DNA from: UBA4363 sp002393965
Lineage (GTDB): Bacteria > Bacteroidota > Bacteroidia > Bacteroidales > Paludibacteraceae
DNA length: 64,000 bases
Assembly (NCBI GenBank): GCA_946542925.1
Contig: CAMNLA010000045.1
Span: forward strand, 1-64,000
Direction of reading: 5' to 3'
The translations under genes and the position numbers were made by a program. Shown here in pieces: positions 26,693 through 35,257 of this stretch (within the stretch, counting starts at the first letter, position 1; the number at the start of each line of letters is the position of its first letter). The notes beneath the pieces were generated by a model. It was not told the origin of the DNA and did no database searches. It was given only the letters and a program-made list of their open reading frames with translations.

Positions 26693-28126
26693 TTATCCGC
26701 CAATACCAAACAGCGGAGCAACGATTTTCATTTGTAGTATATAGAATCCAGCTCCTGCCAGATATCCAGCCAAAACGGTCAGGGAAATCTTCTTGAGATA
26801 CCAGATAAAGTTCATCTTTTCGATACCCATCACAACGACTCCTGCCGCTGATCCAATAATAAGGATCGAACCTCCCACCCCTGCACAGTAAGCAAGGAAA
26901 ATCCAGAACTGTCCGTCAACAACCATATGCGACAACAACGGATCAGCTGCTATATCGGCAGGCGTCGCCACCGGATACATGCCCATTGCTGCTGCCACTA
27001 ACGGTACGTTGTCAACGATCGAAGAGATGACTCCGATGATAAGGTCTATAACATAAAAGTTACCGACATGTTTGTCAAGCATGACTGCAAAGTCGGAAAG
27101 AATTCCGACACACTGCAAGACAGCAACAGCCATCAAAATACCAAGGAAGAACAGCAGAGTGGAAATATCTACACGCGAGAGAACCTTGCTGATACGTCCC
27201 TTTCGACTTTCATCCACCTCCGACTTGTGATGATAAAGCAATTCCGTATATACCCACAGAACTCCTAATCCCAAAAGAATACCCAGGAACGGAGGCAAGT
27301 GAGTAATAGACTTGAATATCGGGACAAAAACCAAAGCTCCGATTCCCATACAGAAGATTGTCAGACGCTCCGACTCTGAAATAATGCCTCGGGCCGTGAA
27401 ATTATGAAACTCACCATGTTCCGTCGACGCATCGACCGCTAACTGACCCTTCAATGAGAAAGAAAGGATAAGCGTAGGAACAGCCATGGCTATGAAGGAT
27501 GGCAGGATCAACTCAGGTATCAGGTGGGCGGTCGTGACGTTGCCCTTGATCCACAGCATGATGGTGGTCACATCACCAATCGGGGACCAGGCGCCTCCTG
27601 CATTGGCAGCAATAATGATGGCTGAGGCAAAAATCCAACGGTCTTTTTGTTCCGCAATGAGCTTCCTGACCAACATAATCATGACAATGGAGGTTGTCAT
27701 ATTGTCCAGAATGGCTGACAGGAAGAACGCAAGAATCGCAATCACCCATAACAATTTACGTTTCTCTCGGGTGGTGATATGACGCGTTATGACCTCAAAT
27801 CCACCATGAACATCAACCAGCTCGACAATCGTCATAGCTCCCAGCAGGAAGAAGATGATCTCTGACGTGTCTCCCAAATGCTCGATTATCTGAACGTTTG
27901 TTACATAGGCAATGACCTGTTCGTGTAACGCTCCGACAGGTTGACTCTTCACCCAATCGTTAAATTCCTCCACCCCAGGCAGAAAAGAGGGAGCATAAAG
28001 GATATAGGCAGTCCAGAGTAAAGCAGCCATCAGCAAGGCCGATGCAGCCTTATTGACTTTGAATGGATGTTCCATGGCGATACAGAAATAACCGACGAGG
28101 AACAAAATAATCATGAATACTATCAT
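26693..28126 (-). CDS. nhaD: Na+/H+ antiporter, NhaD family
   Basis: An inner-membrane antiporter of 477 residues that expels sodium against protons. It has about twelve transmembrane segments in the ArsB/NhaD arrangement. Conserved blocks include FFLLGAMTIVELVDVHGGFEV, LSAILDNMTTSIVMIMLV and AGGAWSPIGDVTTIMLW in the first half, and ISSIVDNVPLVAAAMGMY with AYCAGVGGSILIIGSAAGVVVMG in the second; the paired DN(M/V)(T/P) sites are typical of the ion-translocation core. It follows the acyl-CoA dehydrogenase gene on the minus strand but a strong terminator lies between them. Confidence 0.9.
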   Translation of the reverse strand: MIVFMIILFLVGYFCIAMEHPFKVNKAASALLMAALLWTAYILYAPSFLPGVEEFNDWVKSQPVGALHEQVIAYVTNVQIIEHLGDTSEIIFFLLGAMTIVELVDVHGGFEVITRHITTREKRKLLWVIAILAFFLSAILDNMTTSIVMIMLVRKLIAEQKDRWIFASAIIIAANAGGAWSPIGDVTTIMLWIKGNVTTAHLIPELILPSFIAMAVPTLILSFSLKGQLAVDASTEHGEFHNFTARGIISESERLTIFCMGIGALVFVPIFKSITHLPPFLGILLGLGVLWVYTELLYHHKSEVDESRKGRISKVLSRVDISTLLFFLGILMAVAVLQCVGILSDFAVMLDKHVGNFYVIDLIIGVISSIVDNVPLVAAAMGMYPVATPADIAADPLLSHMVVDGQFWIFLAYCAGVGGSILIIGSAAGVVVMGIEKMNFIWYLKKISLTVLAGYLAGAGFYILQMKIVAPLFGIGG

Positions 28127-28160
28127 ACGAGAATAAATTTAAATGGTTCCATATGTTTTC

Positions 28161-28205
28161 AAAAAAGGATCAGTGTAGGATGTTTTTCCTACACTGATCC
28201 GCTTT
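28161..28205 (-). terminator. Intrinsic terminator after the etf/acyl-CoA dehydrogenase operon
   Basis: GGATCAGTGTAGGA pairs with TCCTACACTGATCC. Read on the minus strand the stem is followed by six T. Confidence 0.92.
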
Positions 28206-28213
28206 CTTGCCTA

Positions 28214-29962
28214 TCACTCCTTACGGTAGGAGGACAACTCTTCCGGTTCTAAGTGCTGGATAAAGGCAGAGTGCTTGGCAACTTCCGCCTCAGCCCAGTT
28301 TATGAACACACGGGCTGAATCCATAAAATCTGGCCCATTTTCCTTTATGGCTCGTGTCGCATCGAGAATAAGCAAATAACCCATTATGGTCACTCCTGCC
28401 ATTTCCACCAAGCGACGGGCCACCAGATCAAGATACGCCTGTCCTTCTTCTGCATCGGACTGGGCATTCTTTCGCTCCTCAACAAGGTTGACTGCCGTTT
28501 CGTAAGCAGCCGCCATAGAAGCAAGACGTTCTTTCAGTCCATTCAGAGAAGCATCCACTGCCTCCTCCTGATATTCTCGGATACGGGACAGGTAGGTTCC
28601 TGTCATGACATGACGGATAGCCGCAACGGTCTGCAATTGCGAGGTTCCTTCATAGATGGTCAAAATGCGAGCGTCACGGTAGAGACGCTCACAGGTGTAG
28701 TCTCGCATGAATCCGCTTCCTCCGTGTACTTGGATACAGTCGTACGCATTCTGGTTGGCAAACTCCGACCCGAAGAGCTTGGTCTCAGGCGTGAACGCAT
28801 CAGCCAGCTTCTGATAATACTTGAACTCTACACGCTCTTCTTTCGTAAGGCTTCGCGTACGCGATATGTCTCCATAGATTTTCGTAAAATCTACAAATCG
28901 GGTAGTCTCATAAAGCAAAGCACGGCTGGCATCCAATTTAGCCTTTATAAGAGATACCATCTCACTGACGGCTGGCATCTCAATGATAGCCTTGCCGAAC
29001 TGACGGCGGTCACGTGCATAAGACAGAGCCTCTCGATAGGCTGCCTCAGAGAGACCTACGGATTGTGCACCGACCCCCAGACGGGCACCATTCATCAGGG
29101 ACATTACGTATTTGATAAGTCCGAGTTTACGGTCTCCAACCAGTTGCGCCTTGACGTTGGTGAATACAAGCTCCGCCGTCGGCGAACCATGAATTCCGAG
29201 CTTGTCTTCTATACGACGCACCTTCATGCTACCATCCTTCGGATTAGTGCAGACAAAATAAGAAAGACCGCGCGCATCTTTCGTCCCTTCCTCACTACGG
29301 GCCAGAACCAATTTGATTTCTGCATCTCCATTGGTAATGAATCGCTTCACTCCATTCAGCAACCAACAGGAATCTGCTTCACTCCAGGTGGCCTTCAACT
29401 GCACGCTCTGCAGATCAGAACCGGCATCCGGTTCCGTAAGGTCCATGGAACACGTGTATCCCTTATTGATGAGCGGAAGATATTGCGCCTTCAACTCATC
29501 ACTCGCAAACTCCCAGATCGTTTCCGCACAATCCTGCAAACCCCAGATGTTTCCGAATCCGGCATCTGCTCGGCTGATCACCTCATCTGCCATCACGTAA
29601 GGAACCATTGAGAAATTCAAACCGCCATACTCCCGAGGCAATGACATACCATAAACTCCTGCTTGCGTCAGCATGTCATGGTTTTTCTGTGTTCCGGAGG
29701 CATAACGGATTCGATTATTTTCCACATGAGGGCCTTCTTGATCAACGCCTTCCGCATTCTCGGCAAGGACATCCCCTGCTATTTCTCCTACCACGTCCAA
29801 CACTCGGTCGTAATTGTCCATTGCATCCCGAAAATCCTGTGGTGCGTAATCATATTTATCCTTGTCAGCGAAGTCATTTTCCTTCAGCTTGACGATCTTA
29901 TCCATCAGAGGGTGGTTCAGTTGAAACCTTAACGCCTCATTGTCCGTATAATAATTGGCCAT
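28214..29962 (-). CDS. Acyl-CoA dehydrogenase (butyryl-CoA dehydrogenase type)
   Basis: A flavoprotein of 582 residues that oxidises or reduces short-chain acyl-CoA / enoyl-CoA with ETF as electron partner. The N-terminal and middle ACAD domains run to about 290 (MDLTEPDAGSDLQSV, GVKRFITNGDAE), followed by the flavin-binding C-terminal domain with RDRRQFGKAI and the catalytic base E438 in TIYEGTSQLQ. It is about 200 residues longer than classical Bcd (about 380), with an extra helical C-terminal region after 450 and an N-terminal extension. It is the last gene of the operon, 2 bp after etfA. Confidence 0.93.
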   Translation of the reverse strand: MANYYTDNEALRFQLNHPLMDKIVKLKENDFADKDKYDYAPQDFRDAMDNYDRVLDVVGEIAGDVLAENAEGVDQEGPHVENNRIRYASGTQKNHDMLTQAGVYGMSLPREYGGLNFSMVPYVMADEVISRADAGFGNIWGLQDCAETIWEFASDELKAQYLPLINKGYTCSMDLTEPDAGSDLQSVQLKATWSEADSCWLLNGVKRFITNGDAEIKLVLARSEEGTKDARGLSYFVCTNPKDGSMKVRRIEDKLGIHGSPTAELVFTNVKAQLVGDRKLGLIKYVMSLMNGARLGVGAQSVGLSEAAYREALSYARDRRQFGKAIIEMPAVSEMVSLIKAKLDASRALLYETTRFVDFTKIYGDISRTRSLTKEERVEFKYYQKLADAFTPETKLFGSEFANQNAYDCIQVHGGSGFMRDYTCERLYRDARILTIYEGTSQLQTVAAIRHVMTGTYLSRIREYQEEAVDASLNGLKERLASMAAAYETAVNLVEERKNAQSDAEEGQAYLDLVARRLVEMAGVTIMGYLLILDATRAIKENGPDFMDSARVFINWAEAEVAKHSAFIQHLEPEELSSYRKE

Positions 29963-29964
29963 TT

Positions 29965-30984
29965 TTACTTGCTGTTTTTCTTGAAATACTTAATTAACTT
30001 AGGCAATACGTCTTCCACCGTGCCCGTTATGACATAGTCTGCTACCGCGTTGATAGGCGCATCCGGATCACTGTTGACCGAGATGACGATGCCACTTTCC
30101 TGCATACCGGCTAAATGCTGAATCTGTCCGGAAATACCACAGGCAATATAGAGTTTTGGACGGACCGTAACTCCCGTCTGACCAATCTGACGATCATGGT
30201 CAACCCATCCCGCGTCCACTGCAGCACGGCTTGCCCCCACTTCTGCATGCAATTCCTTCGCCAGATCATAGAGCAGTTGGAAATTCTCTTTCGATCCCAC
30301 TCCATATCCGCCACTGACGATGATAGGACTGTTCTTCAGGTTGTTTTTCCCTTTCTCCATCTGACGCTCCAGCACACTGACCACAAAGTCGGTTGACGAA
30401 ACGTACTTGTCGATGTCGATACGCTTGATCTCCCCCTTGTAATCCGCATCGAGAATTTCTTTTTTCATTACTCCCTCTCGCACCGTAGCCATCTGAGGAC
30501 GATGTTCCGGATTGACAATGGTGGCTACGATATTACCACCAAAGGCAGGACGGATCTGATAGAGCAGGTTCTTATATTCCTTTCCGGATTTCGCATCTGT
30601 GTAGTCTCCTATCTCAAGAGACGTACAGTCTGCCGTAAGACCACTGAAAAGGGCGGAGGATACTCGTGGTCCGAGATCTCTTCCCGTTGACGTTGCCCCC
30701 ATCAGGGCTATCTGTGGTTCAATATCCTTAAAGAGGCCTACCAATATGGAGGTATGAGGCAATGACGTATAGAACGTCAGCCGCTTGTCATCAGCCACAT
30801 AGAGCGTATCCACTCCATAAGGCATGACCTGAGCAGGAATTTTGTCCAGACCGCTTCCGATGGCAACAGCCTCCAACTGAACGCCGAGCGTCGTGGCAAG
30901 TTTGCGACCTTTTGTCAATAGTTCCAGACTGACATCTGCCGCTACTCCTTCTTCAATTTCAAGATATACTACTACGTTGTTCAT
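29965..30984 (-). CDS. etfA: Electron transfer flavoprotein subunit alpha
   Basis: The FAD-carrying subunit of ETF, 339 residues. The N-terminal domain holds MGATSTGRDLGPRVSSALF. The C-terminal FAD domain carries IIVSGGYGVGSKENF, GASRAAVDAGWVDHDRQIGQTG and the KLYIACGISGQIQHLAGM block, as in other EtfA proteins. It lies 10 bp after etfB and 2 bp before the acyl-CoA dehydrogenase gene. Confidence 0.96.
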   Translation of the reverse strand: MNNVVVYLEIEEGVAADVSLELLTKGRKLATTLGVQLEAVAIGSGLDKIPAQVMPYGVDTLYVADDKRLTFYTSLPHTSILVGLFKDIEPQIALMGATSTGRDLGPRVSSALFSGLTADCTSLEIGDYTDAKSGKEYKNLLYQIRPAFGGNIVATIVNPEHRPQMATVREGVMKKEILDADYKGEIKRIDIDKYVSSTDFVVSVLERQMEKGKNNLKNSPIIVSGGYGVGSKENFQLLYDLAKELHAEVGASRAAVDAGWVDHDRQIGQTGVTVRPKLYIACGISGQIQHLAGMQESGIVISVNSDPDAPINAVADYVITGTVEDVLPKLIKYFKKNSK

Positions 30985-30994
30985 TGCTAAAAGA

Positions 30995-31867
30995 TTATCC
31001 GATTATGTTGTTGCCAATCAATTCCTTCATCAGTCCATCGATATCTTCGTCTGATGACGTCAGTCGTTTGCTTTCCTTCGCCTGGAAAGACACACTCTGT
31101 ATCTCCTTCACTTTCGTAGGTGATCCTTTTAGACCGAGCATGTTCACATCCGTTTCTATGTCTTTTACACCCCACTCCTTAATGTTCAAAGCCTCATCTT
31201 TCTGATAGAGCTCTGGATAAGCAGGAGCCTGTGCCTGAGCCTCTGACGGCACTAGCGCACGTTTGAAACGCATCACGCGCTTAGCATTTCGACTGCGACA
31301 TTCCGCCGCCGAACCATTGACCGTGATAACGGCAGGAAGCGGAGCCTTGACCAACTCCACTCCTCGCTCGACTCGACGTTTCACCGTCACCTGACCGGAT
31401 TCCACAGCCACGATTTCCTCCGCATACGTCACCTGAGGCAAACCCAGTTTCTCTGCTACCTGAGGACCCACCTGAGCCGTATCTCCGTCAATCGCCTGAC
31501 GGCCACACAACACCATGTCAAAATCACCAAAATTTTTGATTCCACAGGATATCGCATAGGATGTCGCCAACGTATCACTGCCGGCAAACTCACGTCCCGA
31601 CAGCACCGCACCACCATCGGCACCGCGATACAATGCTTCTCTGATAATTTCCGCCGCACGGGCTGGACCCATTGTTAATACCTGCACTGTTGTGCCTTCA
31701 TAACGGTCTTTCAGACGCAAGGCCTGCTCCAACGCATTCTTGTCTTCCGGATTGAAGATAGCTGGCAGAGCGGCACGATTCACCGTGCCGTCTTCCTTCA
31801 TCGCATCCTTGCCGACATGTTGCGTATCAGGCACCTGTTTTGCTAATACTACAATTTTCAAACCCAT
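30995..31867 (-). CDS. etfB: Electron transfer flavoprotein subunit beta, bifurcating-type motif
   Basis: The small ETF subunit, 290 residues. It carries GRQAIDGDTAQVGP at 122-135, the form found in EtfB proteins that bind a second FAD and bifurcate electrons (Acidaminococcus, clostridia), rather than the AMP-binding form of mitochondrial-type EtfB. It is slightly longer than the usual 250-260 residues. It heads the etfB-etfA-acyl-CoA dehydrogenase operon. A TATTTTTG element lies at 31981-31988, leaving a leader of roughly 105 nt. Confidence 0.95.
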   Translation of the reverse strand: MGLKIVVLAKQVPDTQHVGKDAMKEDGTVNRAALPAIFNPEDKNALEQALRLKDRYEGTTVQVLTMGPARAAEIIREALYRGADGGAVLSGREFAGSDTLATSYAISCGIKNFGDFDMVLCGRQAIDGDTAQVGPQVAEKLGLPQVTYAEEIVAVESGQVTVKRRVERGVELVKAPLPAVITVNGSAAECRSRNAKRVMRFKRALVPSEAQAQAPAYPELYQKDEALNIKEWGVKDIETDVNMLGLKGSPTKVKEIQSVSFQAKESKRLTSSDEDIDGLMKELIGNNIIG

Positions 31868-32306
31868 TTTGTGTCAATTAGATTTATAGATTATTTTTTT
31901 CTTGAATGTCAACATCGATTCTCTTCAGAACCCAAAATCAACTCGGGTTTACCATGAAATTCTTGCCCATTTTAATTTAACAAAAATAGACATTATTCCC
32001 GAAAGACAGGAAATCTCAATAGTGAATTTTTCACAATAGAATGTTTTTGTGCAATTTTTGTATCATATTGATTATCTGACTTTTCCATGTATAACTGTTG
32101 ATATTTTCTCTTTGTTTTATGTTATACAGCATATTCTTGATAGATCCTATACAATTTTCTCGCTTTTCCTGCGTTTTTACTCTTGGAATGACATCCTGTT
32201 GTTTCGGCTTGGTCATAAAGACAGAACAGCAGAGTCATAATTTATCCGAACCCTGCTATGCCCCCCCCTGAAAAAAACCTGATTGAAAAATAAATATTTT
32301 TTGCCT
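31868..32306. other. AT-rich intergenic stretch
   Basis: It holds the etfB promoter element at 31981-31988 and, further right, an AT-rich region with a run of eight C at 32261-32268 followed shortly by seven A. No gene is supported between 31990 and 32306. Confidence 0.7.
31981..31988 (-). promoter_or_regulatory. etfB promoter, -7 element
   Basis: Minus-strand TATTTTTG matches TAnnTTTG. No good -33 element is seen. Confidence 0.55.
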
Positions 32307-32504
32307 ATGAATTTAAACTCTACTCCTGCTGACATTTCAGACCAAACCACACAGACTTCCTCCTGCCGTTCCTCAGAGCAGAATCTTGCCAGCCTTTCTT
32401 CTGAAGGTCCAAGCCAACACTCCATGATACTGATCATGCAGTTTGCAAGGACATATACTTCAGACATGCGAGAGAACTCTTTCCTCGGATATTGCAAAAA
32501 TTGA
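32307..32504 (+). CDS. Possible small conserved Bacteroidales protein
   Basis: A 65-residue reading frame starting at ATG 32307. The N-terminal half is Ser/Thr/Gln-rich and featureless. The end reads PSQHSMILIMQFARTYTSDM then SFLGYCKN, which resembles a family of very short Bacteroidetes proteins ending in P-S-x-x-T-(L/I)-x-x-I-x-x-F-A-(R/K)-x-(Y/F)...(L/K)-N. No clean promoter is visible; a near-match TATTTTTTG at 32295-32303 is too close to the ATG. It lies alone between etfB and tRNA-Met. Function unknown; the call is tentative. Confidence 0.45.
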   Translation: MNLNSTPADISDQTTQTSSCRSSEQNLASLSSEGPSQHSMILIMQFARTYTSDMRENSFLGYCKN

Positions 32505-32518
32505 CTGACTGGACAACA

Positions 32519-32554
32519 AAAAAAAGACAGACCCCTTAAGAATCTGTCTTTTTT
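32519..32554 (-). terminator. Intrinsic terminator after tRNA-Met
   Basis: AAAAGACAGA pairs with TCTGTCTTTT. On the minus strand the stem ends in a T run directly downstream of tRNA-Met. Confidence 0.85.
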
Positions 32555-32556
32555 CG

Positions 32557-32630
32557 TAGCGAGAGGCGGACCCGAACCGCCGACCTCATGATTATGAATC
32601 ATGCGCTCTAACCAGCTGAGCTACCTCGCC
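32557..32630 (-). tRNA. tRNA-Met (anticodon CAT)
   Basis: A 74-nt cloverleaf on the minus strand. The acceptor starts GGCGAGG, the D arm has GCTCAGCTGGTTAGAGC, the anticodon stem is CATGA/TCATG around loop TTCATAA, and the T arm is GGCGG-TTCGGGT-CCGCC. CCA is not encoded. CAT could also mean initiator or Ile2; the anticodon stem and D arm resemble elongator tRNA-Met of Bacteroidetes. Confidence 0.93.
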
Positions 32631-32647
32631 GTTGCTGAAAAGCGGTG

Positions 32648-32655
32648 CAAAGATA
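32648..32655 (-). promoter_or_regulatory. tRNA-Met promoter, -7 element
   Basis: Minus-strand TATCTTTG 18 bp before the tRNA 5' end, a fitting distance for a -7 box. Confidence 0.65.
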
Positions 32656-32722
32656 AAGAAAAAAGAGGAAAAGCCGAAAATATTTTCTATGATTTATTTT
32701 GCTTCCGCCTCTCTTTCTCCTT

Positions 32723-34126
32723 TCAAAGTCCCGCTATCTTCTTGACTTCAGCTATGACTCCCTGTGCAAATTCATCCGCCTTTTCTTCCGTTTCTGCTTC
32801 CGAATAGACACGGATAATCGGCTCTGTATTTGACTTGCGCAGATGAACCCATCCCTCAGGCATGTCAATCTTCACTCCGTCAATGTCGTTGATCTCGTAG
32901 TCTTTGTTTGATGAGTACTTTTCCCTAACCGCCGATAGCAAGGCATCCACGTCCATCGCAGGGGTCAGGTCAATCCGGTTCTTGGAGATGCAGTACTTCG
33001 GATAGGTTCTACGTAAGTCAGAGGTCTTCATGCCGCTTTTAGCCAGAAGCGTCAAAAACAAGGCTACACCCACCAATGCGTCACGACCGTAATGTAGTGC
33101 AGGATAGATGACTCCTCCATTCCCTTCGCCGCCGATCACGCAATTCTTTTCTTTCATCTTTGTCACCACATTCACCTCTCCTACTGCAGCTGCGTAGTAC
33201 TCACATCCGGCATACCGCCTCGTTACGTCGCGCAAGGCACGAGATGATGACAGATTGCTGGCCGTGTTGCCTGGCGTATGTCGCAACACGTAGTCGGCAA
33301 CGGATACCAACGTATATTCTTCTCCGAACATGCTGCCATCTTCGTTGATGATCGCCAGACGGTCTACATCTGGATCAACTACGAATCCGACGTCTGCTCC
33401 TTCACGACTCATCACCGCTGAGATCTCACCCAGATTCTGAGGTATCGGCTCCGGATTATGACTGAAGTGACCCGTCGGTTCGCCGTTCAGCAAGAGAACG
33501 TTCTCCACGCCCAGGGCAGACAGCAGTTTGGGGATAGCGATGCCTCCTACCGAATTGACGGCATCGACGGCCACCTTGAATTTAGCCTTCCGGATCGCTT
33601 CCACATCTACTAGTTTTAACCCCAAAACGGCCTGCACATGGCGGTCTGTATAATCCGTCTTCGACTCCACATGACCCAGACCGTCCACTTCGACAAACGT
33701 AAAGGATTCCTCTTCGGCAATCTTCAATACCTCATTGCCTTCCTTCTTATCTAGAAACTCACCTTTCTCATTCAGCAGCTTCAGGGCATTCCATTGCTTT
33801 GGATTATGACTCGCCGTAAGGATCAGACCGCCACACGCATCCTCCATCACAACCGCCAACTCCGTCGTAGGCGTGGTCGCCAGACCGATATTGACGACGT
33901 CAAAGCCCATTCCGACAAGGGTACCGATGACTATGTCTGACACCATTTCGCCAGACACACGGGCATCCCTTCCTACCACAATCTTGTTCGTCGGCTTACT
34001 CACGTTGACGCGGTTCCATGTGGCATACGCTGCCGTGAACTTGACAATATCAAGCGGATTAAGACCCTCACCGGATTTTCCTCCGATGGTTCCGCGGATT
34101 CCGGATATCGATTTGATCAGTGTCAT
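32723..34126 (-). CDS. glmM: Phosphohexomutase, probable phosphoglucosamine mutase
   Basis: An alpha-D-phosphohexomutase of 467 residues. The N-terminal GIRGTIGG binds substrate, the phosphoserine loop TASHNP puts the catalytic Ser at 106, VVDPDVDRLA is the magnesium site, GGEGNGGVIYPALHYGRD the sugar-binding loop, and RKSNTEPIIRVYSEA the phosphate-binding loop. The Bacteroidetes version is normally annotated as GlmM, which makes GlcN-1-P for UDP-GlcNAc; phosphomannomutase or phosphoglucomutase activity cannot be excluded. It is the last gene of a minus-strand run with thrA and two lipoproteins, 50 bp after the DUF4827 gene. Confidence 0.85.
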   Translation of the reverse strand: MTLIKSISGIRGTIGGKSGEGLNPLDIVKFTAAYATWNRVNVSKPTNKIVVGRDARVSGEMVSDIVIGTLVGMGFDVVNIGLATTPTTELAVVMEDACGGLILTASHNPKQWNALKLLNEKGEFLDKKEGNEVLKIAEEESFTFVEVDGLGHVESKTDYTDRHVQAVLGLKLVDVEAIRKAKFKVAVDAVNSVGGIAIPKLLSALGVENVLLLNGEPTGHFSHNPEPIPQNLGEISAVMSREGADVGFVVDPDVDRLAIINEDGSMFGEEYTLVSVADYVLRHTPGNTASNLSSSRALRDVTRRYAGCEYYAAAVGEVNVVTKMKEKNCVIGGEGNGGVIYPALHYGRDALVGVALFLTLLAKSGMKTSDLRRTYPKYCISKNRIDLTPAMDVDALLSAVREKYSSNKDYEINDIDGVKIDMPEGWVHLRKSNTEPIIRVYSEAETEEKADEFAQGVIAEVKKIAGL

Positions 34127-34176
34127 ACTATTTCTTTTTGTGGTTTGTCTCTGTTTTTATTTTTCGAAGCAACGCT

Positions 34177-34719
34177 TCAATCTGGTATATTCAACCGTTT
34201 TATCACATACAGGTACGGTGTTACGCTGTTCATGTCCGTATAGTTCGCTATACGCGACGGAATGATGAAACGGGCCGATGCCTGATGGTGCGCAATGATC
34301 TCCATCGCTTCCACAAAGCCTTTGCTGTGATAGAAATACGTACTTCCCGTCGACCCTGGTGTGACGAAGTTAAACGACAATGGCTGCTTGGTATAGTCTG
34401 CTACCACGATGCCACTCAGCTCCCGTTTTTCCATCGTGAGGACCACATAGTCGTTCGCCTTCAGGGTGACCGTTTTATCTCCCACCTCATCTATGCGCAG
34501 ATAGATATTGTCGGATGTTCGGTACCATAGGTTGGGATTCGACGCCCATTCCTCATCCGTTGGCTGTTGTGTCGTCACTTGGATGCCGTTCGTCTTGATG
34601 AAATTGGATATACTGTTGGATTCCGCCTTTAGCAGATCCTCATAGTTACCGTCATCGTTACACGAAATCAGCACGATTGACAGCAGTATACCTGCCAGCA
34701 ACAAAGATAGTCTGTTCAT
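34177..34719 (-). CDS. DUF4827-family lipoprotein
   Basis: A 180-residue lipoprotein: signal peptide with lipobox LISC and acylated Cys20. The rest (NLWYRTSDNIYLRIDEVGD, VTLKANDYVVL, and PGSTGSTYFYHSKGFVEAMEI) matches the Bacteroidales DUF4827 family, which resembles FKBP-fold proteins. It lies 7 bp after the FKBP lipoprotein gene, so a pair of related envelope folding factors is possible. Function is not established. Confidence 0.82.
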   Translation of the reverse strand: MNRLSLLLAGILLSIVLISCNDDGNYEDLLKAESNSISNFIKTNGIQVTTQQPTDEEWASNPNLWYRTSDNIYLRIDEVGDKTVTLKANDYVVLTMEKRELSGIVVADYTKQPLSFNFVTPGSTGSTYFYHSKGFVEAMEIIAHHQASARFIIPSRIANYTDMNSVTPYLYVIKRLNIPD

Positions 34720-34726
34720 TCTTTCT

Positions 34727-35257
34727 CTACTTTTTCGTTACAGATTCTATTTCATATACCAACGGCGTCCGAGGCATGATTTTGTTTTTGTCTCCCAACG
34801 CCCCATAGGCATACAGTGACGGTGTTACAAGCACGGCACTTCCGCCTTCTCTCATCCGCTGCAACGCCTCATTCAGCGCTTTGTTCCTCCGGCCCGAGCC
34901 CACCTTCTGTATCTTCGCCGATGACCCCGTATAGTCATATAGCAATGTACCGTCCAACTGCAGAATGCGGTATTCCACCCGCACCACGTCTCCGTTTTGT
35001 ACGGCGCTGCCATCTCCTGCCTTCTTCACGGCAAGGTAATACCCCGTCAACGAGGGCTCAAACGACAAATCCTTTCGGGCGCTCACAAAAGAGTCAATCT
35101 GCTCTTCCTCCACCGACTGCAGGACGGTATTGAGCTCCGTTATCTGCTGCTGCGTCGAGTCAGCCGGCAGTTTGTTGTACGGAACCTGCACACTGCGTTC
35201 ACATCCGGTGAGCGAACACAATGTCAGCAATACAACACCCAATCGTCCCGCTCTCAT
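34727..35257 (-). CDS. FKBP-type peptidyl-prolyl isomerase lipoprotein
   Basis: A 176-residue lipoprotein with lipobox LTGC and acylated Cys19, then a short helix and an FKBP domain from about 80 (GDVVRVEYRILQLDGTLLYDYT, EALQRMREGGSAVLVTPSLYAYG, VYEIESVTKK). It would catalyse proline isomerisation during folding of envelope proteins in the periplasm. The ATG overlaps the thrA stop by 4 bases, suggesting coupling. Confidence 0.9.
   Translation of the reverse strand: MRAGRLGVVLLTLCSLTGCERSVQVPYNKLPADSTQQQITELNTVLQSVEEEQIDSFVSARKDLSFEPSLTGYYLAVKKAGDGSAVQNGDVVRVEYRILQLDGTLLYDYTGSSAKIQKVGSGRRNKALNEALQRMREGGSAVLVTPSLYAYGALGDKNKIMPRTPLVYEIESVTKK

Noticed and set aside
28610..29611. A 333-codon plus-strand frame
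   Set aside because: It is antisense to the acyl-CoA dehydrogenase gene, which has full family motifs.
32261..32275. Run of eight C after an ATG as a phase-variable leader peptide
   Set aside because: The frame is only 11 codons and no associated gene reads through from it, so there is no support beyond the homopolymer.
32213..32602. A 129-codon minus-strand frame overlapping tRNA-Met
   Set aside because: It runs through the tRNA gene and its terminator, so it is not coding.
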